Shown here: piece after piece, positions 48,664 to 60,468 of the stretch
How the letters are laid out: each line of letters begins with the position of its first letter
Position numbering within the stretch: position 1 is the stretch's first letter
DNA from: Xestospongia bergquistia
Lineage: Eukaryota; Porifera; Demospongiae; Haplosclerida; Petrosiidae
Direction: 5' to 3'
DNA: 64,000 nucleotides
Assembly (NCBI GenBank): GCA_963965975.1
Contig: OZ014421.1
Coordinates: 5,879,001 to 5,943,000 of the forward strand
Made by a program: the position numbers and the translations under genes
Notes under the pieces: model-generated
What the model was told of the DNA's origin: nothing
Seen by the model: only the letters and a program-made list of their open reading frames with translations
Database searches by the model: none

Positions 48664-50694
48664 TGTATTTTACATACTAATAATGTTTGTATAATGTATT
48701 GATATTTTAGTTCAATAATGTTTTATCAAAAACAAAATTTTAAATATTAATTATTATACTTTGTATGTCCACAATCTTATTGTATTAATGTAAAAGTTAA
48801 TTTTTTATGCATATATATAATTATATAATTCTGTTAACAGTTAACATAAATTTTTATGGCGTTACTATCTTCGGAATATCTCCAGCCGCACCTTTATTTT
48901 GTATGGCTTTCTTGTTGTAGTTCTACCCTCCCACAAAGGGAAGTTAATGCACCTTCTGTGGTCTGCTCTGTTGCTCGAATGTGTTTCTAACTTCAAAAGA
49001 ATTTGCTTTCTCTCGAGACGTGATATCTGTTACTAACTGGTCACTGACTAACTAGTTAACGTGAAGGACGTAGCAGTCTCTTTATCGGTGAGTATTGCTA
49101 ATACTAAATTGTATAGTTTGTTCTAGAACGTACAATAACATAGTTTGTGCAACCAACGTAATTAGTGAAAATAAGAATAACACTTTATAATTGTAGGTGT
49201 GTAGTATTCCTTTTAGTAATTTCATTCAATAATAATTATCTACTGAAGATTATAAGTTTACTTGTTAAATATAAATGGTGTGTGTGTTTTGATGATTTAA
49301 AATTAGCTGTCTATAATCAAAGTAATATTATTATATTTTATATTGTAATAACCAGCTTACATTGAAAGTTTCCTATACATTATCCCCCTATATTATGTAT
49401 TCATCAGTTTTAATTTTCTTATTGATCCTGAATTCTAACTTTTAGGAAATTGTATTTTATATTTCATTACCATATTGAATTGAGATAAGGTATCACTCTT
49501 CCTCTTAATATATAGTAGAAAGTTACGTTGTTTGAAAGTTCTTTTCTACATAGATAGAACCATAGTAAACAATACTAAATATAGTTGTCTTTGTTTGTAA
49601 TTGTACAGTAAGAAGTACTTGTGAATAACCTTATTTAGAGAGACTGTAATGTCCCTTCTTAGTTAGAAGTACTTTGTCTACAACTTGAAATGAAGTCATA
49701 TCAATGTTGACATATTGTCTGCTGGCTAGATAAGGAAATGATTTCTTAATATTTATATTATAACTCATGATTTAACTACACTGCTTTGTGTAAAAAATTC
49801 TATAATGACTGGTCTACATAAACACATTTAGAGTGTTATGTAATTTGAACTCTGCTTCATTCAATAGTCTGATAAGTGTTCTGTCAACAAAATGTTAGAT
49901 CATATAATATTATACTGAAAGATATAGTACTTAATGTGTTAATAATATAGTATTATATTTAGACAATAGTCTTGCTCAAAGACAATGTGGTGATTTGATT
50001 TATGACAAGTGTACATAGCATATTATGAGAATATTATTAACAGTGAGTAGGAGTTTTACCGATAAGACTTGTTATAAATTAAATCTTACTTTTTCTATTA
50101 GTTTCATTATCAATGTTGTTAACTTTTGTAAATTTTAGTAGATAATTGTTTGTATCTCTATTAGTGTGTGTGTGTGTGTGTATCACTACTTCTCCTCACG
50201 TGTAATTTTATAAATTACACAGTAATCTTTGCTCTATTAAAAAAATAACTATTGGGAATTAACAAATAATATCAGATTGTGGTTAGCCTAATCAATTCTG
50301 TAACATCTTACTATAGTATTAATAACTGGAGAGCATATGATGACTATATTTGGTATTTAGTTCAACTTATGAGTAGATATGATTATTATCACTAGTACAA
50401 TGCTATATGTGTGTATATGTCATAATAGTCAGTACCAATTTTACTATTGTTAAGTACTGTATGTATAATGTATTATATTAATAAGTGGTATATGTCACTA
50501 ATAACTATTACTATAATGTTATGATATGCTTAGTGATAATATGTGTTAGTAGTATGGTATATAACACATATACTGTTTTGTATGTGTTAATGTGGTGTAA
50601 AATAATGATATGTCAACAAGTAATAAACCATTTGTTCATAAGATATCATATTTTGTAAAGAATCTATTAATACTGTAGACACCATTATGTACTA

Positions 50695-51245
50695 TAGTTT
50701 ATATATATAACACTTTGTAATATAATTTATGTATGCACCCCTATGTAATATAATTTATGTATGCACCCCTATGTAATATAATTTATATATGCACCCCTAT
50801 GTAATATAATTTATGTATGCACCCTTATGTAATATATACACCATTATATATATAATTTACATATGCACCCTATGTAATATAATTTTTATATACACCATTA
50901 TGTAACATAGTTATATATACGCCCCTATGTAATATAGTTTATGTATGCACCCCTATGTAATATAATTTATGTATGCACCCCTATGTAATATAATTTATAT
51001 ATGCATCCCTATGTAATATAATTTATGTATGCACCCCTATGTAATATAATTTATGTATGCACCCCTATGTAATATAATTTATGTATGCACCCTTATGTAA
51101 TATAATTTATATATGCACCCCTAATTTATGTATGCACCCTTATGTAATATATACACCATTATATATATAATTTACATATGCACCCTATGTAATATAATTT
51201 ATATATACACCATTATGTAATATAGTTTATATATATCATTATGTA
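50695..51245. repeat. 28-bp minisatellite
   Basis: About 20 units, several imperfect, built on TATGCACCCCTATGTAATA followed by TAATTTATG. Some units are shortened or have ACACCATTA in place of GCACCCC. Confidence 0.9.
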
Positions 51246-51249
51246 ATAT

Positions 51250-51250
51250 A

Positions 51251-51292
<42 letters not shown>
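51250..51292. repeat. (AT)n microsatellite
   Basis: About 20 TA units directly after the 28-bp minisatellite. Confidence 0.95.
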
Positions 51293-51297
<5 letters not shown>

Positions 51298-51648
51298 CCA
51301 CGTGTCCCAAAGGACCACTACATGTCAGGTAACAAAAACGATTGGATTTAATTTTTACATTACATTAAAAGTGATAAGACCTACTGTATTAAGACTATTA
51401 TCAGATTAAGTCATTACTTTGAATTTAAATTTATACTCCAGAAAATTTAACAATATATATATTTGATGTCTTCAGTTTGTGTGTATCATGAAATTTGTGA
51501 AATAGACTGTTCTTCTCTAGAAACAACCATTATTAATAATTATTATATATTTTATATTAATTCCACTTACCATTTACTTTTTGTATCAAGTAATGATCTA
51601 TAATTATAGATGATTATAAAATTTCTTTTTCTTTTACTACAGGTCATC

Positions 51649-54600
51649 ATGTATTTAAAGCTGTCACTTCTTGTCTGTTATATTATACTACTTTATCATA
51701 TTGTATCATCACAAACTCAGATTGGTTAGTAAATATAGTTATTACATATTGTTCTAGTATCTTTCTCTATAGATCCAGTTCAATACAACATATTTTATGC
51801 TGCCTCATTTGATGGTTCTAACCTCACTAATACTAGTTCAGGATGTATAGTGATTGGATCTGGTGTTCGTTTGGGATGTTTAAATACTAATGGTAAACTA
51901 GTTGATGGAGACATTGGTCCAATGAACTCAATATCTGATAACCTGGGAGAATTCTTTGCTTTTAGTAGATACTCAGTAGATGGTATTGGAAGAATTACCT
52001 TTAACTTTCAAACTGTTACTCCTGTATCAAGAGCAGTTATCTATTTCTTTAACTCACCTAATGACTCCATTGGACTACCTATGATCAGTCTTTATGGTGT
52101 GGGTAATCAACCTCTTAACTACACCTTTGACAACAATGATGATCTGAGACAAAGTGACTCTCAACTGAGAAATGTCACTCTCAATATACAACAATTAACT
52201 AGTATAGTTCGACTTGATTTTATCTTCAATACTAGTATAATTGACTGGTTATTAATAAGTGAAGTCAAGTTTTATAATAGTAAGTTAATATATAAACTAT
52301 TGATATATCATTAATACATTATCATATACTAGATACTCCAATATCTCCCTCATTCGACACCATTGTCTTCCAGAATAGTCCTCCACTAACTGTGATCATA
52401 GGACCAGACAATATTCAGTCTTCAGTCAATCTCTCCTGTACAGTAGTCAATGTTGGTTCCTTTGAGTGGCAATGGCAATATAATGAGAATGTGTTAGATT
52501 TTCCTGGTCGTTCACAAATATTAATAGGAGATGCTACAAGAACCAGTATATTAACTATTAATCAACTCAGATATACCGATGCTGGGAGTTATACTTGTAT
52601 TGCAAAGTATTCACTAGGAACAGTAAACAATGCAAGTACAATATTATTAGGTAAGAAATAGTAAGACCACTATTCTTATTAATTATTTATAAGCAGAATT
52701 TATTATATACACGATAATAAAGCTTCATAATCTCATTGATATTATTATCTGTTAATAGAATAGCATGTAAACTGACACATATGCAGACTATGAATAAATA
52801 CATAATAAGTACAAACCTCTTGTTATGGCTGATAAAACCCACTCAAATGCCCGTAGTATTTTACATCACTTGAACCAGTACTATCAAATAATTTTAGGAC
52901 ACAGTTGTAATTTTGTTAAATAAATAATTTTAGATGAAGTTATTCTTTTTACTTTTTAATTAGTTACTCAACCAGTTTCTCAACTAACCTCATCAAGTAC
53001 TATAATTTCTTCATCCACAATAGTCACTAACCTCCCATCAGTATCCAGTACTTCATCAATTACTAGTTCTAGTATATTATCATCATCGTCACAGACTCCT
53101 AGCCCTCCTCCTTCTTCCTCTAATATTGCTATAATAGGAGGCATTGCAGGAGCTATAATCATCAGTATTATATTACTTGTCGTTGTTATGGTGATATTAA
53201 TTATTGTTGTCATCATTTGCAAACGGAAACAAAAACCTGTCAGTGATTTGCGTAGCAGAGGAAGCATCAAGTACACCATTAGTCAAGACAAGGAGCTGGA
53301 AGTTTCTCAGAATCAACAACGAAATGATTATGCTTTTGCTAAGATAGAAGATGAAAATGAACTGACATATTCTGTTGTTGTGAAAGACAAAGAAGAACCA
53401 CCTGCTATACCACCTCAAAATTTTGTCAACGAGTATGATCATATTACACCAAAAAAAGATCCTATATCATTTGATTTAGAATGGCGGAAATCTGCTCCAC
53501 CAAAATTAGCTAAAGTCAGTAACTTAAATGGATATAAGTTAGTAGATAACCCAATGTTCAGAGACACTGATAGCCCTATAGAGGGTTACTCATCTTTACC
53601 TATGCCTGTTTATTCTGAGGCAGTGGATCATCCAACTGCTAATGGCTCACCTATCTACGACCAAGCAAAGACTCCAGATGATATTTACTCTGAACCTCAA
53701 TGGAAAAAGGAACAGAACCCATTTGAAGTCAATCTGGATAATCCTATCTATGAAGATGCTGATAACGATCAGCCTTTTTCATTTGTACAATCTGATCTTT
53801 ATAGCGAAGGTGCCATATATGCTGAGCCTCAAAAACTCCTTAATCCACTCCTTGATGTCACTCAAGATAACATCAATGAAATAAAACAACTTGGTATTGG
53901 ACAGTTTGGAGAGGTTGTCTTAGCTGAGACTGTAGGTCTCAGTCTTAAAGACTTACGAATGAGTCCTTCAGATGACGATAAGTCAGTGTTTGTTCAAGTT
54001 GCCGTTAAGAAGATGAAAGAAGATAGTGACCCAAAATCATGGGAAGCTTTTGATAAAGAAGTCAAATTTATGTCTCAACTAAATCATGTCAATGTCATTC
54101 GTCTTTTAGCTGTTAGTCACTCTAGCTGTACAGAACATTTCATAGTAATGGAATACATGGAGAATGGAGATCTTAACCAGTTTCTGCTGAATCATCATTT
54201 TTGTAGCCAACATCCTCCACCTTCACCTAATCAACTATCACCTCAAATCCTTCTCTCTATGTGTATTCAAATTGCCAATGGTATGACATACCTTGCCTCT
54301 AATAACTACATTCATAGAGATCTTGCTAGTCGTAATTGTTTAGTAGGTCAGAACTATGTGATTAAAATTGGTGATTTTGGTCTAAGTCGTAATTTGTATG
54401 ACTCTGTTTACTATCGTGTGAAAGGCAAAGCAAAGATGCCAATACGATGGATGTCAACAGAATGCTTTTATGGCAAATTCTCAGAGAAGTCAGATGTTTG
54501 GGCATACGGCATAACAGTATGGGAGATTTACACAATGGGACGAGAACCACCATATGCAACGCTCTTAGATCAGGAGATTATTGAAGATGCATTAAAGGGT

Positions 54601-54756
54601 CCCCATCGTATGCTATTACCAAGGCCTCCTGGATGTCCTCAAGGAGTTTACACTGTGATACGAAAATGTTGTTGGGGAAGCAAGCCGGATGAACGAGCTC
54701 ATTTTAATGAGATATACTGTCAGTTAGTTGAAATTGAGAAGACATTAGATAATTAA
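51649..54756 (+). CDS. Receptor tyrosine kinase 3 (discoidin-like + 1 Ig)
   Basis: Exons 51649-51724, 51773-52279, 52333-52650 and 52964-54756; 897 residues, phase 1 joins. Signal peptide MYLKLSLLVCYIILLYHIVSS. The discoidin-like exon is nearly identical to that of RTK2, but only one Ig domain follows (NLSCTVV...WQWQY...SYTCIAKY). Then come a Ser-rich stalk, a membrane helix after AIIGGIAGAIII, and a juxtamembrane region with YSVVVKDKEEPPAIPP, DNPIYEDADN and IYAEPQ. The kinase has GIGQFG, VAVKKM, FDKEVKFM, HRDLASRNCLVG, DFGLSRNLYDSVYYR and PIRWM, and looks active. The kinase is more distant from RTK1 and RTK2 than they are from each other (WEIYTMGREPPYATLLDQE). The KDK...PP block recurs in the kinase-less genes downstream. 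Confidence 0.93.
52651..52963 (+). other. RTK3 intron
   Basis: 313 bp AT-rich phase 1 intron, nothing else seen. It stands where RTK2 has its second Ig exon. Confidence 0.5.
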
Positions 54757-55327
54757 ATTTCAATATGTAATGGCATTGTTTTTTTCTTATTGTTAATAAT
54801 GTTGTTTACACTTTTAACACTGTATCAATTTGTCTTGTTATTGTTTAATAGTTGTCAATATAATGGATTTGTACATGTGTGTTCATTGTGTTTATAATAT
54901 AATATTCTTAGTTTTATTATTTCAACAAGCTATTAAACTCAATTTATATATTTAATTGATCTAGATACCTTATTTACAATAACTACTGGACCTTCTCTTG
55001 CCACTATAATAATAAATAGCTATATGGCTGTTATGATACTTAATTAAAAGAGTCTAAAGAAAGTTTATTCATTAATACACCTCTTGTATATGTTGTGTAT
55101 GTACACAGAACTCATATAGATATTGTTACTTCTTTAACAATCACAGTAAGTGCAAGCTTGCAGCATAAGGTCATCTTTTGAATGAACTGCCTGTAGTAAT
55201 ACATCATCTATACTGATGCTAGCATAAACCTTATGTATTTGTGTCTAATAATAAAGCAGCCGTATATCTTCAAAAGCTATATATTAATTCCACTGCACTT
55301 ATTTGTAAGCTGTTTTGAAGTAGCAAA
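54757..55327. other. Spacer RTK3 / receptor 4
   Basis: 571 bp with the RTK3 3' UTR and the promoter of the next gene; no specific element recognised. Confidence 0.4.
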
Positions 55328-57528
55328 ATGCAGATTTTTCATTTTACTGTCATAACCTGTTTATTATTAGCAGAATCTTCTTTGGCTAGTAAGATCAGTA
55401 AGTAGCTATAAATAAACTTTAGATAGTATCAGCATTATTCCTTTAGGTCCTCTCCAATATAACATATTTCAAGTAGTCTCCTTTGATGGTTCCACTCTCA
55501 CTAACACTAGTTCAGGATGCACTGTACGGTCTAATGTTCACTTACAATGTATAAATGGTAAACTAAATAATGGAGACATTGGTCCATTGAACTCAATATC
55601 TGGTAACCTGGGAGAATTCTTTGCTTTTAGTCGGCAATCAGGAGACAATACTGGAAGAATTACATTCACATTTGCAGTTGATGTTTCTATATCAAGAGCA
55701 GTTATCTATTTCTTTAACTCACCTAATGACTCCTTTGGATTACCTATGATCAGTCATTATGGTGTGGGTAGTCAACCTCTTAGCTATGTCTTTGACAACA
55801 ATGATGATCTCAGACAAAGCGACTCTCAACTGAGAAATGTCACTCTCAATATACAACAATTAACTACTGTAGTTCAACTTGATTTTATCTTCAATACTAG
55901 TATAATTGACTGGTTATTAGTAAGTGAAGTAAAGTTTTATAATAGTAAGTTAATATATAAACTATTGATATATCATTAATACATTATCCTATACTAGACA
56001 CTCCAATATCTTCCTTATTGGACACTATTGTCTTCCAGGGTGGTCCTTTACAAAGTGTGACCTTAGACCTTGACCAGTCTTCAGTTAATCTCTCTTGTAC
56101 AGTAGTCACTACTGGCTCCTTTGAGTGGCAATGGTTTTACAACAAGAATGCATTAGATGTTCCTGGTTGCACTCAGGTGTGGATAGGAGATACTACAAGG
56201 ACCAGTATACTAGCTATTAATAAACTTGATTTTATTGATGTTGTTGGTAACTATAATTGTGTTGTCAGACATACACTAGGAACAGTTAACTCTACCAGAA
56301 CTATAGACTTGAGACTACAAGGTATTATAAATATTCCATTATGAACCATTTAAATATGTCATCATTGTTGTATTCAGGTGATCGTAATGTCACTGTTCCT
56401 AGTTCTGTGATTTCTGCTTACATTGGAGATAATGTTGTTCTTACTTGTCACTTTGAGCTACATGGCTGTTTAACTCATTACACTTCTGTACAATGGAATC
56501 ATACAAGTAGTGTGGTACAAAATGATGAAATAAAATATGTCATTGTAACTAACCTCACTAACTCAAATTTTATAATCAGTCAATTGACAATTAGGAATGT
56601 CAGCAACAGTGATATGGGGGATTACAAATGTAGGGTTCTTAGAACACATTTAGAAAAGAGGATTTCCTTGAACAGTAAGTTATTATTGTTATTCTGTTTA
56701 TATGCAAATGTTTATAAATAAACTATTTACTATAGCATCTTTTCCCACATTATCATTGATGTCAATTAACTTTTCCTTAGTATCACAACATATACTAATA
56801 CAAAACACACACCTAATGTACTATCAGCTATATCAAGTATAACATTACCTACTAATACATTAACAATCACTACAACATCTACTAATATAAAGCCAACATC
56901 TAGTATGAAGTCAATGAGTACACTGTCTATTGATCCAGTATTCATTAGTAGGCCATCAATTGGTACAACATCTTCAATAATGTCATTAAATAAAACTTCT
57001 ACTAATACAATATTGGTATCAATTAATACAATACAGAGTACACTGTTGATTGCTACAACTTCTACCACTATGCCTACAGCTAGTGAGGCCATAAGACTTG
57101 ACATTGTAATAGGAACAACTATAGACATACTAGTTGTAATAATACTACTCATTTTAATAGTCATTACACTTCTGTTGATAATAATACATCAGAAGAAGAA
57201 ACAAAAAATTGACACTTGGATTGAAGAAGAATCAGAACATGATGTTGCTACTATTAATGAAGACACAGTGTACTCGATTATCAACAGAGACAAAGATGTA
57301 CCACCTGAAGTACCACCTCAATTTTTTGATGATATTGATGAATATGATAGTACTAGTGACTTGTACCAATTGAATGATCATTCATATGATTATGTTATAG
57401 CTAATAATCAAGTAGTGTTTGACATATTGGATAAACCTAGTAATAATGATAACTCTACAACTGTGTATTATCTTCCTCATTATGAGTCTGTTAGTAATGT
57501 TATCGAACTATTATATGATCAAACTTAA
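55328..57528 (+). CDS. Kinase-less receptor 4 (discoidin-like + 2 Ig + TM + Tyr-rich tail)
   Basis: Exons 55328-55397, 55447-55944, 55998-56321, 56378-56674 and 56828-57528; 629 residues. Signal peptide MQIFHFTVITCLLLAESSLA, a discoidin-like domain matching RTK2/RTK3, two Ig domains (NLSCTVV...YNCVVRH; VLTCHF...YKCRVLR), a Thr/Ser stalk, and a membrane segment (ILVVIILLILIVITLLLIII) followed by HQKKKQK. The tail of about 120 residues has YSIINRDKDVPPEVPP, EYDSTSDLYQL, YDYVIANN and LLYDQT, and then stops. There is no kinase, nor space for one. The last acceptor is the uncertain step: 56780 (TCCTTAG) looks better but shifts frame by one, while 56827 (TACTATCAG) restores it. The tail carries possible SH2 docking sites (inference). 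Confidence 0.82.
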
Positions 57529-58116
57529 GATATTAATTCTCAAATATGATTATATGATCCAAACACAAAATATTAATCTTTTAATATCACAATATTATGA
57601 TATTATTACTAACATGATTGAATCTCCTGTTACTTTTGATAATACAGAAGTAGTTTATGATTGTTGTTAATAAAAATAGTGTGGTCTTTTCTTTTTTAAG
57701 TTTTATATCTTTATGTTTACTTTATTATTAGATTAATAATAACAAATACAAATTTATTATCATTTTATCGCTCAAAGTTATAGACAAAGTTAAGTTAATA
57801 TTGTTAATGATTATTAATACTATTCTTTAATAAAGGTCTAATTATTAAAAACTAAAACAATAAAATACCAATTAAAATAATTCATAATTATTACTTCATT
57901 AGTTCAATGTATATTTGATTACATTAACTTAAAATGTTATTTAGAACTTAAGTACTTAACTAAAGAATTAACAAGTTGTATTTTTATTAATTAGTCATAA
58001 ACAAACTAAACACCCACATCATGCATTGCTTGTATTTTTATTACAAAATAATATATAAATTACTATAGTAGTAAGTTCTCATACACTCGACTATATTTGT
58101 TTTATATCAAGTCAAG
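57529..58116. other. Spacer receptor 4 / receptor 5, copied at 63190-63737
   Basis: Begins with a ghost of a longer tail, then a poly(A) signal AATAAA at 57669-57674. Almost the whole spacer recurs nearly base for base upstream of receptor 8. It holds the promoter of receptor 5. Confidence 0.6.
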
Positions 58117-59867
58117 ATGTTGACAGTCTTTACTACTGTGTTCCTACTATTCAGTAACACTGTGTTGTGTCAAAATCAAATAAGTAAGTAGATCAATATT
58201 TTCCTTGTCATAGTTCTGATATCATCTCTTGTTCATGTAAATTTGACTCAATACAACATATTTAATGCTGTCTCTTTTGAAGGTTCTAACCTCACTAACA
58301 CTAGTTCAGGATGTATAGTGATTAAATCTGGTATTCATTTGAGATGTTTAAATACTAATGGTAAACTAGTTGATGGAGATCATAGGACCAAACAACCTTC
58401 AGTCTTCAGTCAATATCTCCTGTACAGTAGTCAATGATGGTTCCTTTGAGTGGCAATGGCAATATAATGAGAGTATTCCTGATCGTTCACAAATATTAAT
58501 AGGAGACGCTACAAGAACCAGTATACTAACTATTAGTAAACTCAGATATAGTGATACTGGAAATTATTCATGTATTGTAAGACATCTACAGGGAACAGTG
58601 AACTACATAAGACTCATAAAATTAGAATTAACAGGTACTGATTATTAATAATATTAACTTTAATTATCACTAATTTTTAGCTAACATTACTGCTATATCT
58701 AATAGCATGACCTCAGCTAATATTGGACATAATGTCACCCTATCATGTGAAGTCTATGGATATCTGCCACCTAATGTTACTATAATATGGAACTATGATA
58801 CTGGAGTGATTAATAATGGAGAACATTATAAGATTACAACAAATACTGGATCATTAATGGCAATTGATTTCAATGGCAATATTACCAATAGTATTGTCAG
58901 TAATCTTACAATATATAATGTAAATAGCAGTGATAATAGGACATTTAGCTGTACGATATTAAGAACATTGCTACAAGCAACAATCAGTTTAAATGGTAAG
59001 TTTATTTATAGTTAAAATAACATTATTATGTGTCTTTTTATGCCCACATTTATGCAAATGTCACTGACACAAGTCATCAGTGTTACTACATCCATTAGCA
59101 CACTGTCAATTGGTACAACACCTACAAACATTAATACACCCACTAGTGATGTAACTCCTATTACTTCTATTAGTGGTACTAGTTTAACTCCTTCAGCTGA
59201 TGTAACTACTACCGCTAACAATATACCAATTAATCTTGAGATAATTATAGTAGCCATTGTGATATTTCTAATGCTCCTTGCTGTAGTGACCATTGTACTT
59301 CTTTGTTGGTTAATAAAACAATACAAGAAGAAACAAAGACATGATACTCATGTCTTACAGGAAACAGAGACAAACAAAAACAAACAAGCTGCAGACATTG
59401 ATGATATTGATCAGGTGTACACAGTTGTTATGAAAGACAAAGCTCCTGAACTACCACCTACATATCTCTTGTCAGAAGACACCATTGATCACACTAAAAA
59501 CACAAATCAACAAGAAGAATATCACATTTTAAACAATCCATTGTATGTAAAACAAGATGAAGTCACTGAAGTATATTCTCTTGCTTATCATATCTATGAT
59601 GAAGCTCAAGGGGTAACTCATCAAATACCAGTAGTTTATGACAGTGTCGTTGATATGACTAATCTTAATGTTATTAATGATGAAATGGAATATCATATAC
59701 CAATTAAGCTTCGTCATACCAAAATGAATGAAGATATTTTTATAACAGATGATACTGATGAAATGGAATATGCTATACCTACTAAACTGTTATTGAACCA
59801 TTATATGATCAAACACAAAATATTAATCTTTAAATATCACAATATTATGATATTATTACTAACATGA
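58117..59867 (+). pseudogene. Kinase-less receptor 5, damaged 5' half
   Basis: The signal-peptide exon 58117-58183 is intact. The next exon has lost its acceptor: sister genes read TGTAG/ATCCA where this copy reads TGTAA ATTTG. The discoidin-like exon then breaks off after KLVDGD and runs straight into the middle of the Ig1 exon at about 58380, a deletion of roughly 0.5 kb that also shifts the frame. Downstream parts look sound: the rest of Ig1 to 58634, Ig2 58681-58995, and membrane/tail exon 59074-59867 (YTVVMKDKAPELPP, HILNNPLYVKQ, two EMEY motifs). Because junctions are phase 1, splicing from the signal exon to Ig2 (392 codons with stop), or to a cryptic acceptor at 58409 inside Ig1 (467 codons), would still give an open frame. 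It may therefore be a remodelled gene rather than a dead one. The last acceptor lost its pyrimidine tract. Confidence 0.75.
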
Positions 59868-60468
59868 TTGAATCTCCTGTTACTTTCGATAATACAGAAA
59901 GTAGACTATGATTGTTGTTAATAAAAATTGGTATGGTCTTTTCTTCCTTAAATTTTATATCTTTATGTTTACTTCATTATTTGTTAAATAACAAGAAGAA
60001 AGTTAATGTCACATTTCTCATAGTTATAAATGCAGTTTTCAATTTAATATTACTAGTTATAATAAATATTATTCCTATGAGAAAGTTCTAAAATACTAAA
60101 ATAATTAAAATACAAATCAAAAGAAATCAAACTATTGAACTGCTTGCTCATTATCACTGATAAAAACTATAGATGCAGTTAAGTTAATATTGCCTAATTA
60201 TCTAATACTAATATAATAAAAATACCAATTAAAATAATCAAATTTTAACACTGTATAAACTTCAATGTACATTTGATTATAGCAATGTAAAATTTATTGA
60301 TTAGTTAACTGAAGAAATGACAAGTTGTAATGTTTATTTACTATTCATAAAGACACACTAAACTGCCACATCATCCATTACTTTATTATAAGTATAGCTG
60401 TAAAATATAAACTAGTGCAGTAGTAAGCTCTCATATACTCTAATATGTCTATATTATATGAGGTCAAG
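59868..60468. other. Spacer receptor 5 / receptor 6
   Basis: 601 bp. Poly(A) signal AATAAA at 59920-59925. Related to, but more diverged than, the spacers at 57529 and 63190. Promoter of receptor 6 presumed. Confidence 0.5.

Larger units (their letters stand above)
48664..51648. other. Spacer RTK2 / RTK3
   Basis: 3 kb without a coding gene. About 48840-49087 is less AT-rich and ends TTTATCG before a good donor GTGAGTATT at 49088. It may be the promoter plus non-coding first exon of RTK3, whose ATG follows an acceptor (CTTTTACTACAG) at once. The rest is AT-rich, with a 28-bp tandem repeat and an AT run before RTK3. Confidence 0.4.

Noticed and set aside
48664-51648. A further receptor gene between RTK2 and RTK3
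   Set aside because: No Ig, discoidin-like or kinase motif in any frame; only repeats and a possible non-coding exon.
56341-56377. ATG at 56341 as start of a separate Ig protein
   Set aside because: It lies inside an intron; the Ig exon begins after the acceptor at 56377.
56675-56827. Frameshift that would make receptor 4 a pseudogene
   Set aside because: The acceptor at 56780 is out of phase, but one at 56827 restores an exact 630-codon frame, so a break is not required.
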